Source: an uncultured Bacilli bacterium
GTDB lineage: Bacteria; Bacillota_I; Bacilli_A; RF39; UBA660
Direction: 5' to 3'
Assembly (NCBI GenBank): GCA_947627525.1
Contig: CANQWJ010000046.1
Span: forward strand, 1-8,602
DNA: 8,602 nucleotides
Position numbers and translations under genes: made by a program
In this document: positions 1 to 7,033 of the stretch, piece by piece
Layout of the letters: each line of letters opens with the position of its first letter
Numbering within the stretch: the stretch's first letter is position 1
The notes under the pieces: model-generated
The model's input: only the letters and a program-made list of their open reading frames with translations
Database searches by the model: none
What the model was told of the DNA's origin: nothing

Positions 1-104
1 CAATTAACATTTTTACTATATCATATCATTTTAATTTTTTTATTTTTTTGGTCTCACATCATTTACAACTACACAACAGCCCTTTTAAAGAAAAAGAACC
101 TTTA

Positions 105-2675
105 TTATTCTTTCTCTTTGAAGTATTTTATAACTTCATCATATATTCTTTGACAATTATTATAATCATCATGTAAGAAGAAAGAATTGGCTCTTTCAAT
201 ATATTTTTTATCGTTTTTACAGTTGTTTTTCATACTATTTATTAACTCATCAACTAGTTTATCACTTTTCTTAATAACTGGTCCAAATCCTTCTTTTTCA
301 TAATCCATACCATCTTCTTCATAATGTGGTGGTAATTCATCAGGATGATAGTATATGATTGGCTTACGCATATAAGCAAAGTCATACATTACGCCAGAAT
401 AATCCGTAACCATTAGACTAGATTCTGTTAATAATTTTTCATAGCTCTGTTCTTCAGTTGTCTTACATACTTGAACAACTTCATTGCCTTTAAAATCTTT
501 AGCTTGCGCTGTTAGAGTAGGATGAACTAGATAAATTATTTTATAACCATATTTTTTAGCATTTTCAATTAATCTTTGATCATTAATTAAAGAATTAAAA
601 ATTTTAAAATAAGTTGAGTTTTTAAATTCTTTATTATATGGTCTAGTATTTCCTAAGTGGTTGTTAGGAACAGAAACACTTTTACGCCAAGTTGGTGTTA
701 TTAAAATTTGTTTTTGGTCATTATTCTTCAAACCATCAAATCTTGCTGCCCCAGTTCCTTTAACAGCATTATATTCGCGATAATCATATTTATCTTCATT
801 TAAATTGTGCATTTCAATATTACTACAACAAAACATTAATTTAACATTAGCTATAACTCTATTGACAGAATGCGCAAAATCATCAACACATAATCCATGT
901 TGTAAATGGAATACATCAAAATTTATTAAATCTCTAAAATATTTTTCTTTTCCATTATTAAAGGCAACATAGTCAGTAGCAATAGAATGTGTAGCAAAAA
1001 CAGCTTCACTATTTAAAACAGTTAAATAGTTTTTAAGACTAGAAAATTTTAAGATATTTTTATCTTTATGTAAACGATGCTTATAATCGTAAGAATCTTT
1101 ACTAATTATGTAATAACAGCGAACTTTATCTTCTTTACGAGTTTTACAATATTGGTAAAAATATTCACCGTTATCACCAGCTTTATATAACTTATCCGAT
1201 GTAATCCAAATGCGTTTATGTTTATAGAAAGGTCTTGTTAAGTGATACAATATTCTTAATTTAATTGCAAAACGACCCATATTATTATAAAAATCTTTAT
1301 ATAATTTAAATTCACGTATAACTCTTTTAAAATATCCCATCTTTTGGAAGTTAACTGCGTAAATAGATCTAGTCATTACTTGACCTTTATCATATTGCCA
1401 ATAAGCATTTTTAAATTTATCAGTAAGTCTTGATTGTGGTTTTTCGGGATTAAAGTTAACAATGAGTGGTACTTCATCTTTTCCATCAGTTATATAAAAA
1501 GTAAGAGCTGATTTATCCTTTATATCATCTTTTAAAACATTAAAATGGAAAGTATATTTGCGAGTATAAAATTTACCAAAGAAATAAGTACTAGAATAAA
1601 TTTTATTTTCAAATGTTTCAACTTTTTTGTCATCTATTTTAACAATAATTCTAATATCTTTATCTAAATAATTTAATCCATTATAACGACAATCAAATTG
1701 TAAATAATTTTGATGATTATTAACAGCATCAACAGTGATATTTTGTCGTTCAGCACGATTGAGAATTAAATGTTTTTTCTTTAGATCTTTATAATAGTTT
1801 TTATTTTTAATACTTACCATTATTTCATTGTAGTATTTAGGAATATCATCAAGATTTAGACTCCAAATGACTTCTTCAGGAATGTATTCTAAACACTTTT
1901 CTACTAAATCTAAGAAATTTTTTAGTTCTTTTTCATTTAGGACTTTTTTATTATTAGTATTGGCATTTGCACAAAAACGAATTAATATTAAGTAATAACT
2001 AATTATTTTGATGAAATAAGAATCACGTTCTTTTAATAGTTTTAAAACATAGTTTTCAATGAAATCTTGATACCAAGCTTTTTCGATATTTTCTTTGCAT
2101 TTGTAGTCAGTAATTGTTGTTGCTTTATAGTATAGGTAATCAGTATAAAAATGATAATAATGCTTTTCGTCATCAAGTGTTTTTATTAAGTAATCGGCTG
2201 GTCCAAAATTACCTAAACTTTCATCAAACATCTTTTCTTTAATCATAATTTTAGATAGGAAAAAAGCATCAATTACTAGACTAAATTTATTATATCTAGC
2301 CATTGTAGAAAGATGTTCCGAATTTAAAACAAATCTCTTTTTTGATCCAGTAAAGATTTCAAAATTAAAGATACGTTCATTTCTTTTATTTTTTAATACA
2401 TCTAATAACTTCTCGTATGCTGTTTCTTTCATATAAGAACTAGCAAAACTAAAGTTGACGTAATCACCATCAATATATGGAATAGCCTTATTAAAAGCAC
2501 GACTATAATTAGTTAAATCATCAACTATATAAGTGTAAGAAGGATAATTCTTTTTATTCTCTTCACTTCCTATTAATATGAATTGCGTTTTTTCTAAAAT
2601 ATTTGTTTGATGCAATTTGGTCATAAATTCATCTTTTTTATTATTGTCTAGTAAAATAACAAAACTAAATTTCAC
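105..2675 (-). CDS. Multidomain CDP-glycerol glycerophosphotransferase (TagF-like) with degenerate GT2-like N-terminal domain
   Basis: This 856-aa protein probably transfers glycerol- or ribitol-phosphate units from a CDP-alditol to a growing teichoic-acid-like polymer at the cytoplasmic membrane face. Residues about 480-850 carry the Glyphos_transf signature: LQHG (His593), GAARFDG (642-648), TPTWRK (660-665), HP (His718) and TDYSG (757-761). The two histidines correspond by motif to the catalytic histidines of TagF-type enzymes. Residues about 1-180 have the layout of a family-2 glycosyltransferase, but the usual DxD site reads FASS (77-80) and the usual GED reads GPAD (158-161), so this domain is probably inactive. 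Residues about 310-410 are rich in alternating hydrophobic residues and look like a beta-sandwich. A basic, aromatic stretch (445-490) could be a membrane-binding helix. The start is GTG at 2675, four bases after a strong AGAGGTGG. It is the last gene of a three-gene operon, 13 nt after its neighbour. The family call is firm; substrate and polymer are inferred. Confidence 0.88.
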   Translation of the reverse strand: MKFSFVILLDNNKKDEFMTKLHQTNILEKTQFILIGSEENKKNYPSYTYIVDDLTNYSRAFNKAIPYIDGDYVNFSFASSYMKETAYEKLLDVLKNKRNERIFNFEIFTGSKKRFVLNSEHLSTMARYNKFSLVIDAFFLSKIMIKEKMFDESLGNFGPADYLIKTLDDEKHYYHFYTDYLYYKATTITDYKCKENIEKAWYQDFIENYVLKLLKERDSYFIKIISYYLILIRFCANANTNNKKVLNEKELKNFLDLVEKCLEYIPEEVIWSLNLDDIPKYYNEIMVSIKNKNYYKDLKKKHLILNRAERQNITVDAVNNHQNYLQFDCRYNGLNYLDKDIRIIVKIDDKKVETFENKIYSSTYFFGKFYTRKYTFHFNVLKDDIKDKSALTFYITDGKDEVPLIVNFNPEKPQSRLTDKFKNAYWQYDKGQVMTRSIYAVNFQKMGYFKRVIREFKLYKDFYNNMGRFAIKLRILYHLTRPFYKHKRIWITSDKLYKAGDNGEYFYQYCKTRKEDKVRCYYIISKDSYDYKHRLHKDKNILKFSSLKNYLTVLNSEAVFATHSIATDYVAFNNGKEKYFRDLINFDVFHLQHGLCVDDFAHSVNRVIANVKLMFCCSNIEMHNLNEDKYDYREYNAVKGTGAARFDGLKNNDQKQILITPTWRKSVSVPNNHLGNTRPYNKEFKNSTYFKIFNSLINDQRLIENAKKYGYKIIYLVHPTLTAQAKDFKGNEVVQVCKTTEEQSYEKLLTESSLMVTDYSGVMYDFAYMRKPIIYYHPDELPPHYEEDGMDYEKEGFGPVIKKSDKLVDELINSMKNNCKNDKKYIERANSFFLHDDYNNCQRIYDEVIKYFKEKE

Positions 2676-2679
2676 AAAA

Positions 2680-2687
2680 CCACCTCT
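2680..2687 (-). promoter_or_regulatory. Shine-Dalgarno site of the 856-aa transferase gene
   Basis: On the minus strand this reads AGAGGTGG, followed by TTTT and then GTG at 2675. It lies entirely in the 13-nt gap after the TAG stop of the upstream gene. It supports the GTG start over any downstream ATG. Confidence 0.8.
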
Positions 2688-2688
2688 A

Positions 2689-3807
2689 CTATTTCATATA
2701 TTTTTCAATGTCATTTACCATTTTATCAGTACATTTATTAGTATTTTCAACATATTTCTTTATAAATTTTTTTAGGTAAATACTATCATATTTTTTATTA
2801 AAATCTTCATTTAATTTTTGAGGATCTTTTTCGTGATAACCAGGCAATTCATCATAATCAATTGCTATACCACGAGCATCTATATAACTATCGATATCAT
2901 AGTTGTAGAAGTACAAAGGAATATTTCTAACTCCTGCTTCATAAATGACACAAGAATAATCACTGATTAATTTATCAGCTATAAAAAGCATATCAAAAGT
3001 AGAAAAGTTCTTATCAATGATAACTTTGTCATTTTTAACTTTAACTTTTGATAGAGGATGTAATTTCAAAATTAAGTTATATTTTTTAAAATTGAAATGT
3101 TCCACTAAAGTATTTAAATGCTCATTAAATTTTGATTCATCTTTTCTAAATGTAGGAGCATAAACAATATTTTTTTTCTTCGCAAGAATTGGATATTTAG
3201 TAAAGATTTTATCTCTAGTCTTTTTTTCATATTTTTTATCATTTAATAAATCAATTCTAGGAAGAGTCATCGTCTTAATTTTTTCAATTGGACAATTAAA
3301 TCCTTCAGCTAAATGTTCTTTATAAGCAGAACTAGAAGCATAGACAACATCATAGTTACGATGCATCTTCATTATTTTAGCGATATCGCTATAACTTCCT
3401 TCTTTTTTATCAAGAGAAGTATAACCAAAACGTTTTAATGTTCCAACCGAATGCCACATTTGAATGATTGTCAATTCCTTTTTATGCTTTAAAATACTAA
3501 CTGTCGGACAATAAGAATCTAAAAGACAAACTTTAGAAGTCGCAAGATGATACATTTGCTTAAACATATTAAGTCCATAAGAAATACGGGCTTTTATTGT
3601 TGACTTTACACCACCATCTAAAGTCTTACACAAATAGACAACTTTATGATTCTTTTCTAATTTTTCTCCAAGAAGTTTAAAATCTGCTCCTATTTTATTT
3701 GATTGTCGACTAATCATAACAATTTTATTTTGAACAGGTAATAATTTTAAAAAGAAGTAAATTATGTTCAATATAAAATTCATTATTCTAAGAATTATCT
3801 TAATCAC
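2689..3807 (-). CDS. CDP-glycerol glycerophosphotransferase, short TagB-like form
   Basis: This is a compact member of the TagB/TagF glycerophosphotransferase family, and its length of about 372 aa is close to TagB primer transferases. Numbering from the GTG at 3816, it shows MWHS (His122), LPRID (185-189), YAPTFR (219-224), KLHP (His253) and SDYSC (285-289), the ordered motif set of the GT-B-fold transferase domain. The N-terminal 26 residues are hydrophobic with scattered lysines and could act as a membrane anchor or amphipathic helix. There is no accessory domain, unlike the two flanking paralogues. By analogy with B. subtilis TagB it might add the first glycerol-phosphate to a lipid-linked disaccharide primer, but this is inference from length and motifs only. 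Two in-frame GTG codons are possible, at 3816 and 3807. I prefer 3807 because AGGTGA (3813-3818) sits 5 nt ahead of it, while 3816 has no visible ribosome site. This start leaves a 1-nt gap to the upstream gene, so translational coupling is likely. Confidence 0.87.
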   Translation of the reverse strand: MIKIILRIMNFILNIIYFFLKLLPVQNKIVMISRQSNKIGADFKLLGEKLEKNHKVVYLCKTLDGGVKSTIKARISYGLNMFKQMYHLATSKVCLLDSYCPTVSILKHKKELTIIQMWHSVGTLKRFGYTSLDKKEGSYSDIAKIMKMHRNYDVVYASSSAYKEHLAEGFNCPIEKIKTMTLPRIDLLNDKKYEKKTRDKIFTKYPILAKKKNIVYAPTFRKDESKFNEHLNTLVEHFNFKKYNLILKLHPLSKVKVKNDKVIIDKNFSTFDMLFIADKLISDYSCVIYEAGVRNIPLYFYNYDIDSYIDARGIAIDYDELPGYHEKDPQKLNEDFNKKYDSIYLKKFIKKYVENTNKCTDKMVNDIEKYMK

Positions 3808-3808
3808 T

Positions 3809-5428
3809 TTAATCACCTGTAATGTATAATTTTTTTATTTCTTCACAAGCATTCTTATTATCTTGTTTCTTTATATGCTTAAAACGATCATTTATTTTAA
3901 CATTTTTATTTTCTTCTAAAACTTTCATAAGCTCATCAAACGTTTTAACTTCACTTTGTTTGCTTGTAAAGGCTTTAACAGAGTGCATTGGTCGAAGATA
4001 TTCATATAATTCTTTGTCAAAGCGATAAAAGATTAATGGTCGATCAAATAGGGAGTATTCGTATGCACAAGATGAATAGTCAGTTATCATAATATCTGTT
4101 ACATAGATTAAATCATTGATATCAGTATTGGAATAGTCATAGATGAGATTAGCGTATTCTTCAGGAATAGAAATACTTTCTTTAATAAATGGATGCATTT
4201 TAACGATGAAGATAAAATTATTTTTCTTACAGAAATCATAAATCGTTTTTAAATCAATTAAGGAATAATCATAGAAAGCATTCTCGCTATTACTTCCACG
4301 ATAAGTTGGTGAAAATAAAATTACTTTCTTAGTCTTCATTTGTGGGTTTTTCTTAAATAATTTTTCGGTTGTTTTCTTAATTCTATCTTTGTCTAAATAT
4401 CCATCTAATCTAGGAATACCAGTGCTTTTAAAGATTTCGCGTCGATTACCAAAGACTTCATTGTAGATATCAATTAAAATTTCTTGATCTACAATGGCAT
4501 CCGTATATCTTCTATGACAAGAACGATATGGATGTGGTGAACCTTCAATTCCAAAACGGGCATATCCAACGGACTTAAAACCAATACCCGCATGCCATAA
4601 TTGGACTAAACGACATTTTTTAGAAAGATTTATATGGGTTAATTTTGGCGTATAATTATCAACAAAGATGACATCACTTTTCGCAATTAAGTTTATTTCA
4701 TGTAAATATCTAAGAGGTTTTTTATAAAATTTATTGTTTTTATATGAATATTTATCGCTCGTATAATAGTATTTGTTACATTCATCATCAGTAATACTAT
4801 CGTATAGAACTTTTAAGTTACCATTTAAGGCATCACTATTCTCTGTTAAGAATAAGACATTCTTCTTGTGACTGAACTTGAAAAGACGAAGAATAAAACG
4901 CATTACTTTATAGTAGAAGTTTATGAAAAATAAATAACCTTTTTTAAAAAAGATAATTATTTTCTTATAGAAAATTCCTGTTTCACTAAAACGAAAGAAC
5001 TTTTTCCATTTTCTATTTTCTACCATAAAACGTGTATGAATATAGAAGAATAAATTATTATTAACAGTGAAATATACCGTATAAGCATAAACCCCACCAC
5101 GATATCTAAAAATACGCGATTTATCATCTAATATTTTAAAGACTGAATCATCAACTGTAACATTATTAATAAATGTTTCGTTTTCTATATCCTTTAAATA
5201 TTTTTTATGATCAGTTTCTTTTTTATCAATTATTAGTTGCCATTTTCCAGCATCAAACATTTCACCTTCAGGAGTATTTGTAATATTAATGACAATTTCA
5301 TTATTATCAGAATTTAGTTTTAACATTTTTTCTTTTGAGGCAAGATAAATGTTATAACTAGAAAGATTTGTGTCTAAGACTAAATGTAAGTTAACTCTTT
5401 CCCAATATATATCTTTAATTTTAATCAT
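3809..5428 (-). CDS. CDP-alditol phosphotransferase, TarL/TarF-like polymerase with N-terminal beta-rich domain
   Basis: This is the first gene of the wall-polymer operon. Its 539 aa are close to the length of staphylococcal TarL-type poly(ribitol-phosphate) polymerases. The C-terminal half carries the transferase motifs LWHAG (His279), TGIPRLDG (336-343), SPTYRG (373-378), MHP (His412) and TDYSS (449-453). The N-terminus (1-135) looks beta-rich and begins IKDIYWERVNL, which from memory resembles the IYWERV-type start of TarL-family accessory domains. Residues 140-186 are strongly basic and aromatic (FF, YY, KK repeats), a likely membrane-association segment. It starts at ATG 5428; an in-frame TGA two codons upstream rules out a longer protein, and a GGAG lies 11 nt ahead, a slightly long spacing. 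The polymerase role and the choice between glycerol- and ribitol-phosphate are inferred. No CDP-glycerol or CDP-ribitol synthase gene is present in the window. Confidence 0.87.
   Translation of the reverse strand: MIKIKDIYWERVNLHLVLDTNLSSYNIYLASKEKMLKLNSDNNEIVINITNTPEGEMFDAGKWQLIIDKKETDHKKYLKDIENETFINNVTVDDSVFKILDDKSRIFRYRGGVYAYTVYFTVNNNLFFYIHTRFMVENRKWKKFFRFSETGIFYKKIIIFFKKGYLFFINFYYKVMRFILRLFKFSHKKNVLFLTENSDALNGNLKVLYDSITDDECNKYYYTSDKYSYKNNKFYKKPLRYLHEINLIAKSDVIFVDNYTPKLTHINLSKKCRLVQLWHAGIGFKSVGYARFGIEGSPHPYRSCHRRYTDAIVDQEILIDIYNEVFGNRREIFKSTGIPRLDGYLDKDRIKKTTEKLFKKNPQMKTKKVILFSPTYRGSNSENAFYDYSLIDLKTIYDFCKKNNFIFIVKMHPFIKESISIPEEYANLIYDYSNTDINDLIYVTDIMITDYSSCAYEYSLFDRPLIFYRFDKELYEYLRPMHSVKAFTSKQSEVKTFDELMKVLEENKNVKINDRFKHIKKQDNKNACEEIKKLYITGD
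3813..3818 (-). promoter_or_regulatory. Shine-Dalgarno site that decides the TagB-like start
   Basis: The minus strand reads AGGTGATTAAAGTG across the junction. AGGTGA lies in the last codons of the upstream TarL-like gene, TAA (3811-3809) closes that gene, and GTG at 3807 follows after one base. The alternative GTG at 3816 lies inside this AGGTGA, so it cannot use it. Confidence 0.65.
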
Positions 5429-5452
5429 ATGTCAATCAACTCCACTAAAATA

Positions 5453-5481
5453 ATTTTAACAATTAATAGGGCATTTTTCAA
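5453..5481 (-). promoter_or_regulatory. Sigma-A-type promoter of the wall-polymer operon
   Basis: On the minus strand, TTGAAA (5481-5476) is followed by a 17-bp spacer and TAAAAT (5458-5453). This puts the predicted start of transcription about 15-20 nt ahead of the ATG at 5428, giving a very short leader. Its -35 box lies 21 bp from the -35 box of the divergent regulator promoter. Confidence 0.65.
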
Positions 5482-5502
5482 TATTTATTACGATGTTTTA
5501 TA

Positions 5503-5533
5503 TTGACTTAAAGTCAACTCTAAGTTATATAAT
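5503..5533 (+). promoter_or_regulatory. MerR-type promoter of the regulator operon (19-bp spacer)
   Basis: TTGACT (5503-5508) and a perfect TATAAT (5528-5533) are separated by 19 bp instead of the usual 17. This long spacer is the hallmark of promoters activated by MerR-family regulators, which twist the DNA to realign the two boxes. The promoter lies directly ahead of the merR-like gene, so autoregulation of the whole operon is likely. Confidence 0.8.
5507..5524 (+). promoter_or_regulatory. AdhR/NmlR-like operator in the promoter spacer
   Basis: The imperfect inverted repeat CTTAAAG-TCAA-CTCTAAG differs at one base from the CTTAAAG-N4-CTTTAAG element that I recall for B. subtilis AdhR targets. 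With one more base on each side (ACTTA/TAAGT, 5506-5525) the dyad still holds. Its position between -35 and -10 is where MerR-family dimers bind. Confidence 0.75.
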
Positions 5534-5557
5534 AATTAAGAATTAGAAGGTGAAAAT

Positions 5558-5908
5558 ATGACGATAAAAGAAGTTAGTGAAAAATATGATTTAACTAATG
5601 ATACTTTAAGATATTATGAAAAAGTGGGATTAATTGGTCCCGTTAAAAAGAATAAGAGTGGTATTCGTGATTATACCGAAGATGATTTAAAAAGAATTGA
5701 GTTTGTAAAATGTATGCGTAGTGCGGGGTTATCAATTGAAGTACTAAAAGAGTATATTGATTTGTTTGCGGAAGGAAAGAAAACCGAAAAAGAACGTAAA
5801 GAACTATTAAAACGTGAAAGAGAAAATTTAAAGAAAAAGATTGAAAAGATGCAGGAAGCTTATGAACGTTTAAATTATAAAATTGATGTTTTTTATAAAG
5901 ATAAATAA
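5558..5908 (+). CDS. MerR-family transcriptional regulator, AdhR/NmlR-like
   Basis: This is a 116-aa cytoplasmic DNA-binding regulator. The N-terminal winged helix-turn-helix begins MTIKEVSEKYDLTNDTLRYY and continues with EKVGLI and RDYTEDDL (37-44), all typical of the MerR family. Residues about 75-112 form a charged heptad-like helix, the dimerisation coiled coil. The protein ends without the C-terminal metal-binding cysteines of MerR, CueR or ZntR. Its only cysteine is Cys52 in FVKCMRSAGLS, the position of the conserved redox/electrophile-sensing cysteine known from B. subtilis AdhR and streptococcal NmlR. The start at ATG 5558 is preceded by AGAAGGTGA at good spacing. It leads an operon with a phosphoesterase and a CMD-like protein; B. 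subtilis adhR is also linked to a CMD-like gene (yraC). The AdhR-type assignment rests on Cys52, operator and neighbour together. The inducer, such as formaldehyde, methylglyoxal or a quinone, is inferred and not visible in the sequence. Confidence 0.9.
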   Translation: MTIKEVSEKYDLTNDTLRYYEKVGLIGPVKKNKSGIRDYTEDDLKRIEFVKCMRSAGLSIEVLKEYIDLFAEGKKTEKERKELLKRERENLKKKIEKMQEAYERLNYKIDVFYKDK

Positions 5909-5920
5909 TGGGGTGATTAA

Positions 5921-7033
5921 ATGATCGTTGGTGGAATATTTTTAATAGTTTTATTGGGAGTAGGTTTCATCTATTATTATCGTTGTCTCTTAAAGAGATT
6001 ATTTTCTTTGTTTAAAGGGAAAAATACTAAGTTAAAGCAATACTTAATTAGTTTTTTGGCGATTCTTTTAGGAATACTTACCATTAATTTATTTAGTATT
6101 ATTGGTATCTTTTTAGTTCATTTTATTTTGATATCTTTAATAATTGATCTATTAGTTTGGTTGATTAAAAAGATTAAGGTTCCTAAAAATGGTCTTTTTA
6201 TAAAAATATATAAGACTAGTATAATTCCTTTAATTTTAACGGGATTAGTTTTGGGTTATGGATACTTTAATATTAGAAATGTAATTGAAACTAAATATAC
6301 TATTTATACGGATAAAGAAATTGGGGAAGATATTAGAGTTTTATTGATTACGGATACGCATTATGGAACTATTTTTAAAAAGGATAAATTAGATGCGTAT
6401 ACTAAAAAAATGAATGAAGTAAAAGCTGACATTGTCGTCTTAGGTGGTGATATTGTTGATGAGAGTACCACTAAGAAGGAAATGGAAGAAGTTTTTAAAG
6501 GCTTAGGTTCAATAGAAAATAAATATGGTATCTATTATGTCTATGGTAATCACGATGAACAACGATATAGTAATAGGGTTGATTTTACAAAAGAAGAACT
6601 TGATGCAACAATTATGGAGAACAATATAAAAATATTGGATGAACAAAGTTTTTCAGTAACAGAAAACATTGTTATCGCAGGAAGAATGGACAATAGTTAT
6701 GGTAAGAGAAAGAGTGTTAAAGAAATATTGGGTGATGTTGATGTTGAAAGTTCCAATTATGTCATAATGGTTGATCATCAACCAATTGAATATCAAGAAA
6801 ATGTCGATAGTGGGGTTGATTTAATTTTGTCAGGTCATACCCATGGTGGACAAGTTTTTCCAATTAAGTTTTTTATAAATTTATTACATACAGCTGATTT
6901 GGCGTATGGACATCAAAACATTAAGGGAATGGACGCAGTTGTATCTAGTGGTATGGCTGGTTGGGGTTATCCAATTAGAACACAAGAACATTCGGAATAT
7001 ACAATAATTGATATTAAGGAGGAAGAAAAATGA
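5921..7033 (+). CDS. Membrane-anchored calcineurin-like metallophosphoesterase
   Basis: This 370-aa protein has an N-terminal membrane region and a C-terminal metallophosphoesterase domain. Four hydrophobic segments lie near residues 2-20, 41-58, 59-82 and 101-118. The catalytic domain (about 137-365) has the complete dinuclear metal signature: DTHYG (Asp145, His147), GGDIVD (Asp177), GNHDE (Asn210, His211), VDHQP (His286) and SGHTHGG (His306, His308). It resembles the YkuE/YaeI-type branch of membrane phosphoesterases, whose substrates vary and cannot be read here. Basic loops after segments 1 and 3 (RCLLKR, KKIKVPK) suggest by the positive-inside rule that the catalytic domain lies outside the membrane. 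The start at ATG 5921 follows GGGGTGA, 12 nt after the regulator stop, and the gene overlaps the next one by 4 nt (ATGA). It is therefore probably co-expressed under the AdhR-like switch. An active enzyme is likely; lipid or wall-precursor substrates are only a guess. Confidence 0.9.
   Translation: MIVGGIFLIVLLGVGFIYYYRCLLKRLFSLFKGKNTKLKQYLISFLAILLGILTINLFSIIGIFLVHFILISLIIDLLVWLIKKIKVPKNGLFIKIYKTSIIPLILTGLVLGYGYFNIRNVIETKYTIYTDKEIGEDIRVLLITDTHYGTIFKKDKLDAYTKKMNEVKADIVVLGGDIVDESTTKKEMEEVFKGLGSIENKYGIYYVYGNHDEQRYSNRVDFTKEELDATIMENNIKILDEQSFSVTENIVIAGRMDNSYGKRKSVKEILGDVDVESSNYVIMVDHQPIEYQENVDSGVDLILSGHTHGGQVFPIKFFINLLHTADLAYGHQNIKGMDAVVSSGMAGWGYPIRTQEHSEYTIIDIKEEEK
7016..7023 (+). promoter_or_regulatory. 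Strong Shine-Dalgarno site of the CMD-like gene
   Basis: AAGGAGGA lies 6 nt ahead of ATG 7030 and inside the end of the phosphoesterase gene. Together with the ATGA overlap this fixes the start and points to coupled translation. Confidence 0.85.

Noticed and set aside
1..104. Possible terminator for the wall-polymer operon and possible ATG at 10-8 on the minus strand
   Set aside because: Only 4-5 bp pairings such as AAAG/CTTT are seen, with no U-tract in the right orientation after a stem. The ATG has no Shine-Dalgarno site and only three codons are visible.
3822..4028. 68-aa open frame on the plus strand
   Set aside because: It lies antisense inside the well-supported TarL-like gene, has no ribosome site, and its Ser/Phe/Leu-rich composition is what a lysine-rich gene gives on the opposite strand.
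5921..7033. TGA as a tryptophan codon (mycoplasma-type code)
   Set aside because: This gene ends with TGA in a normal ATGA overlap and all tryptophans in recognisable motifs are TGG, so the standard bacterial code applies.
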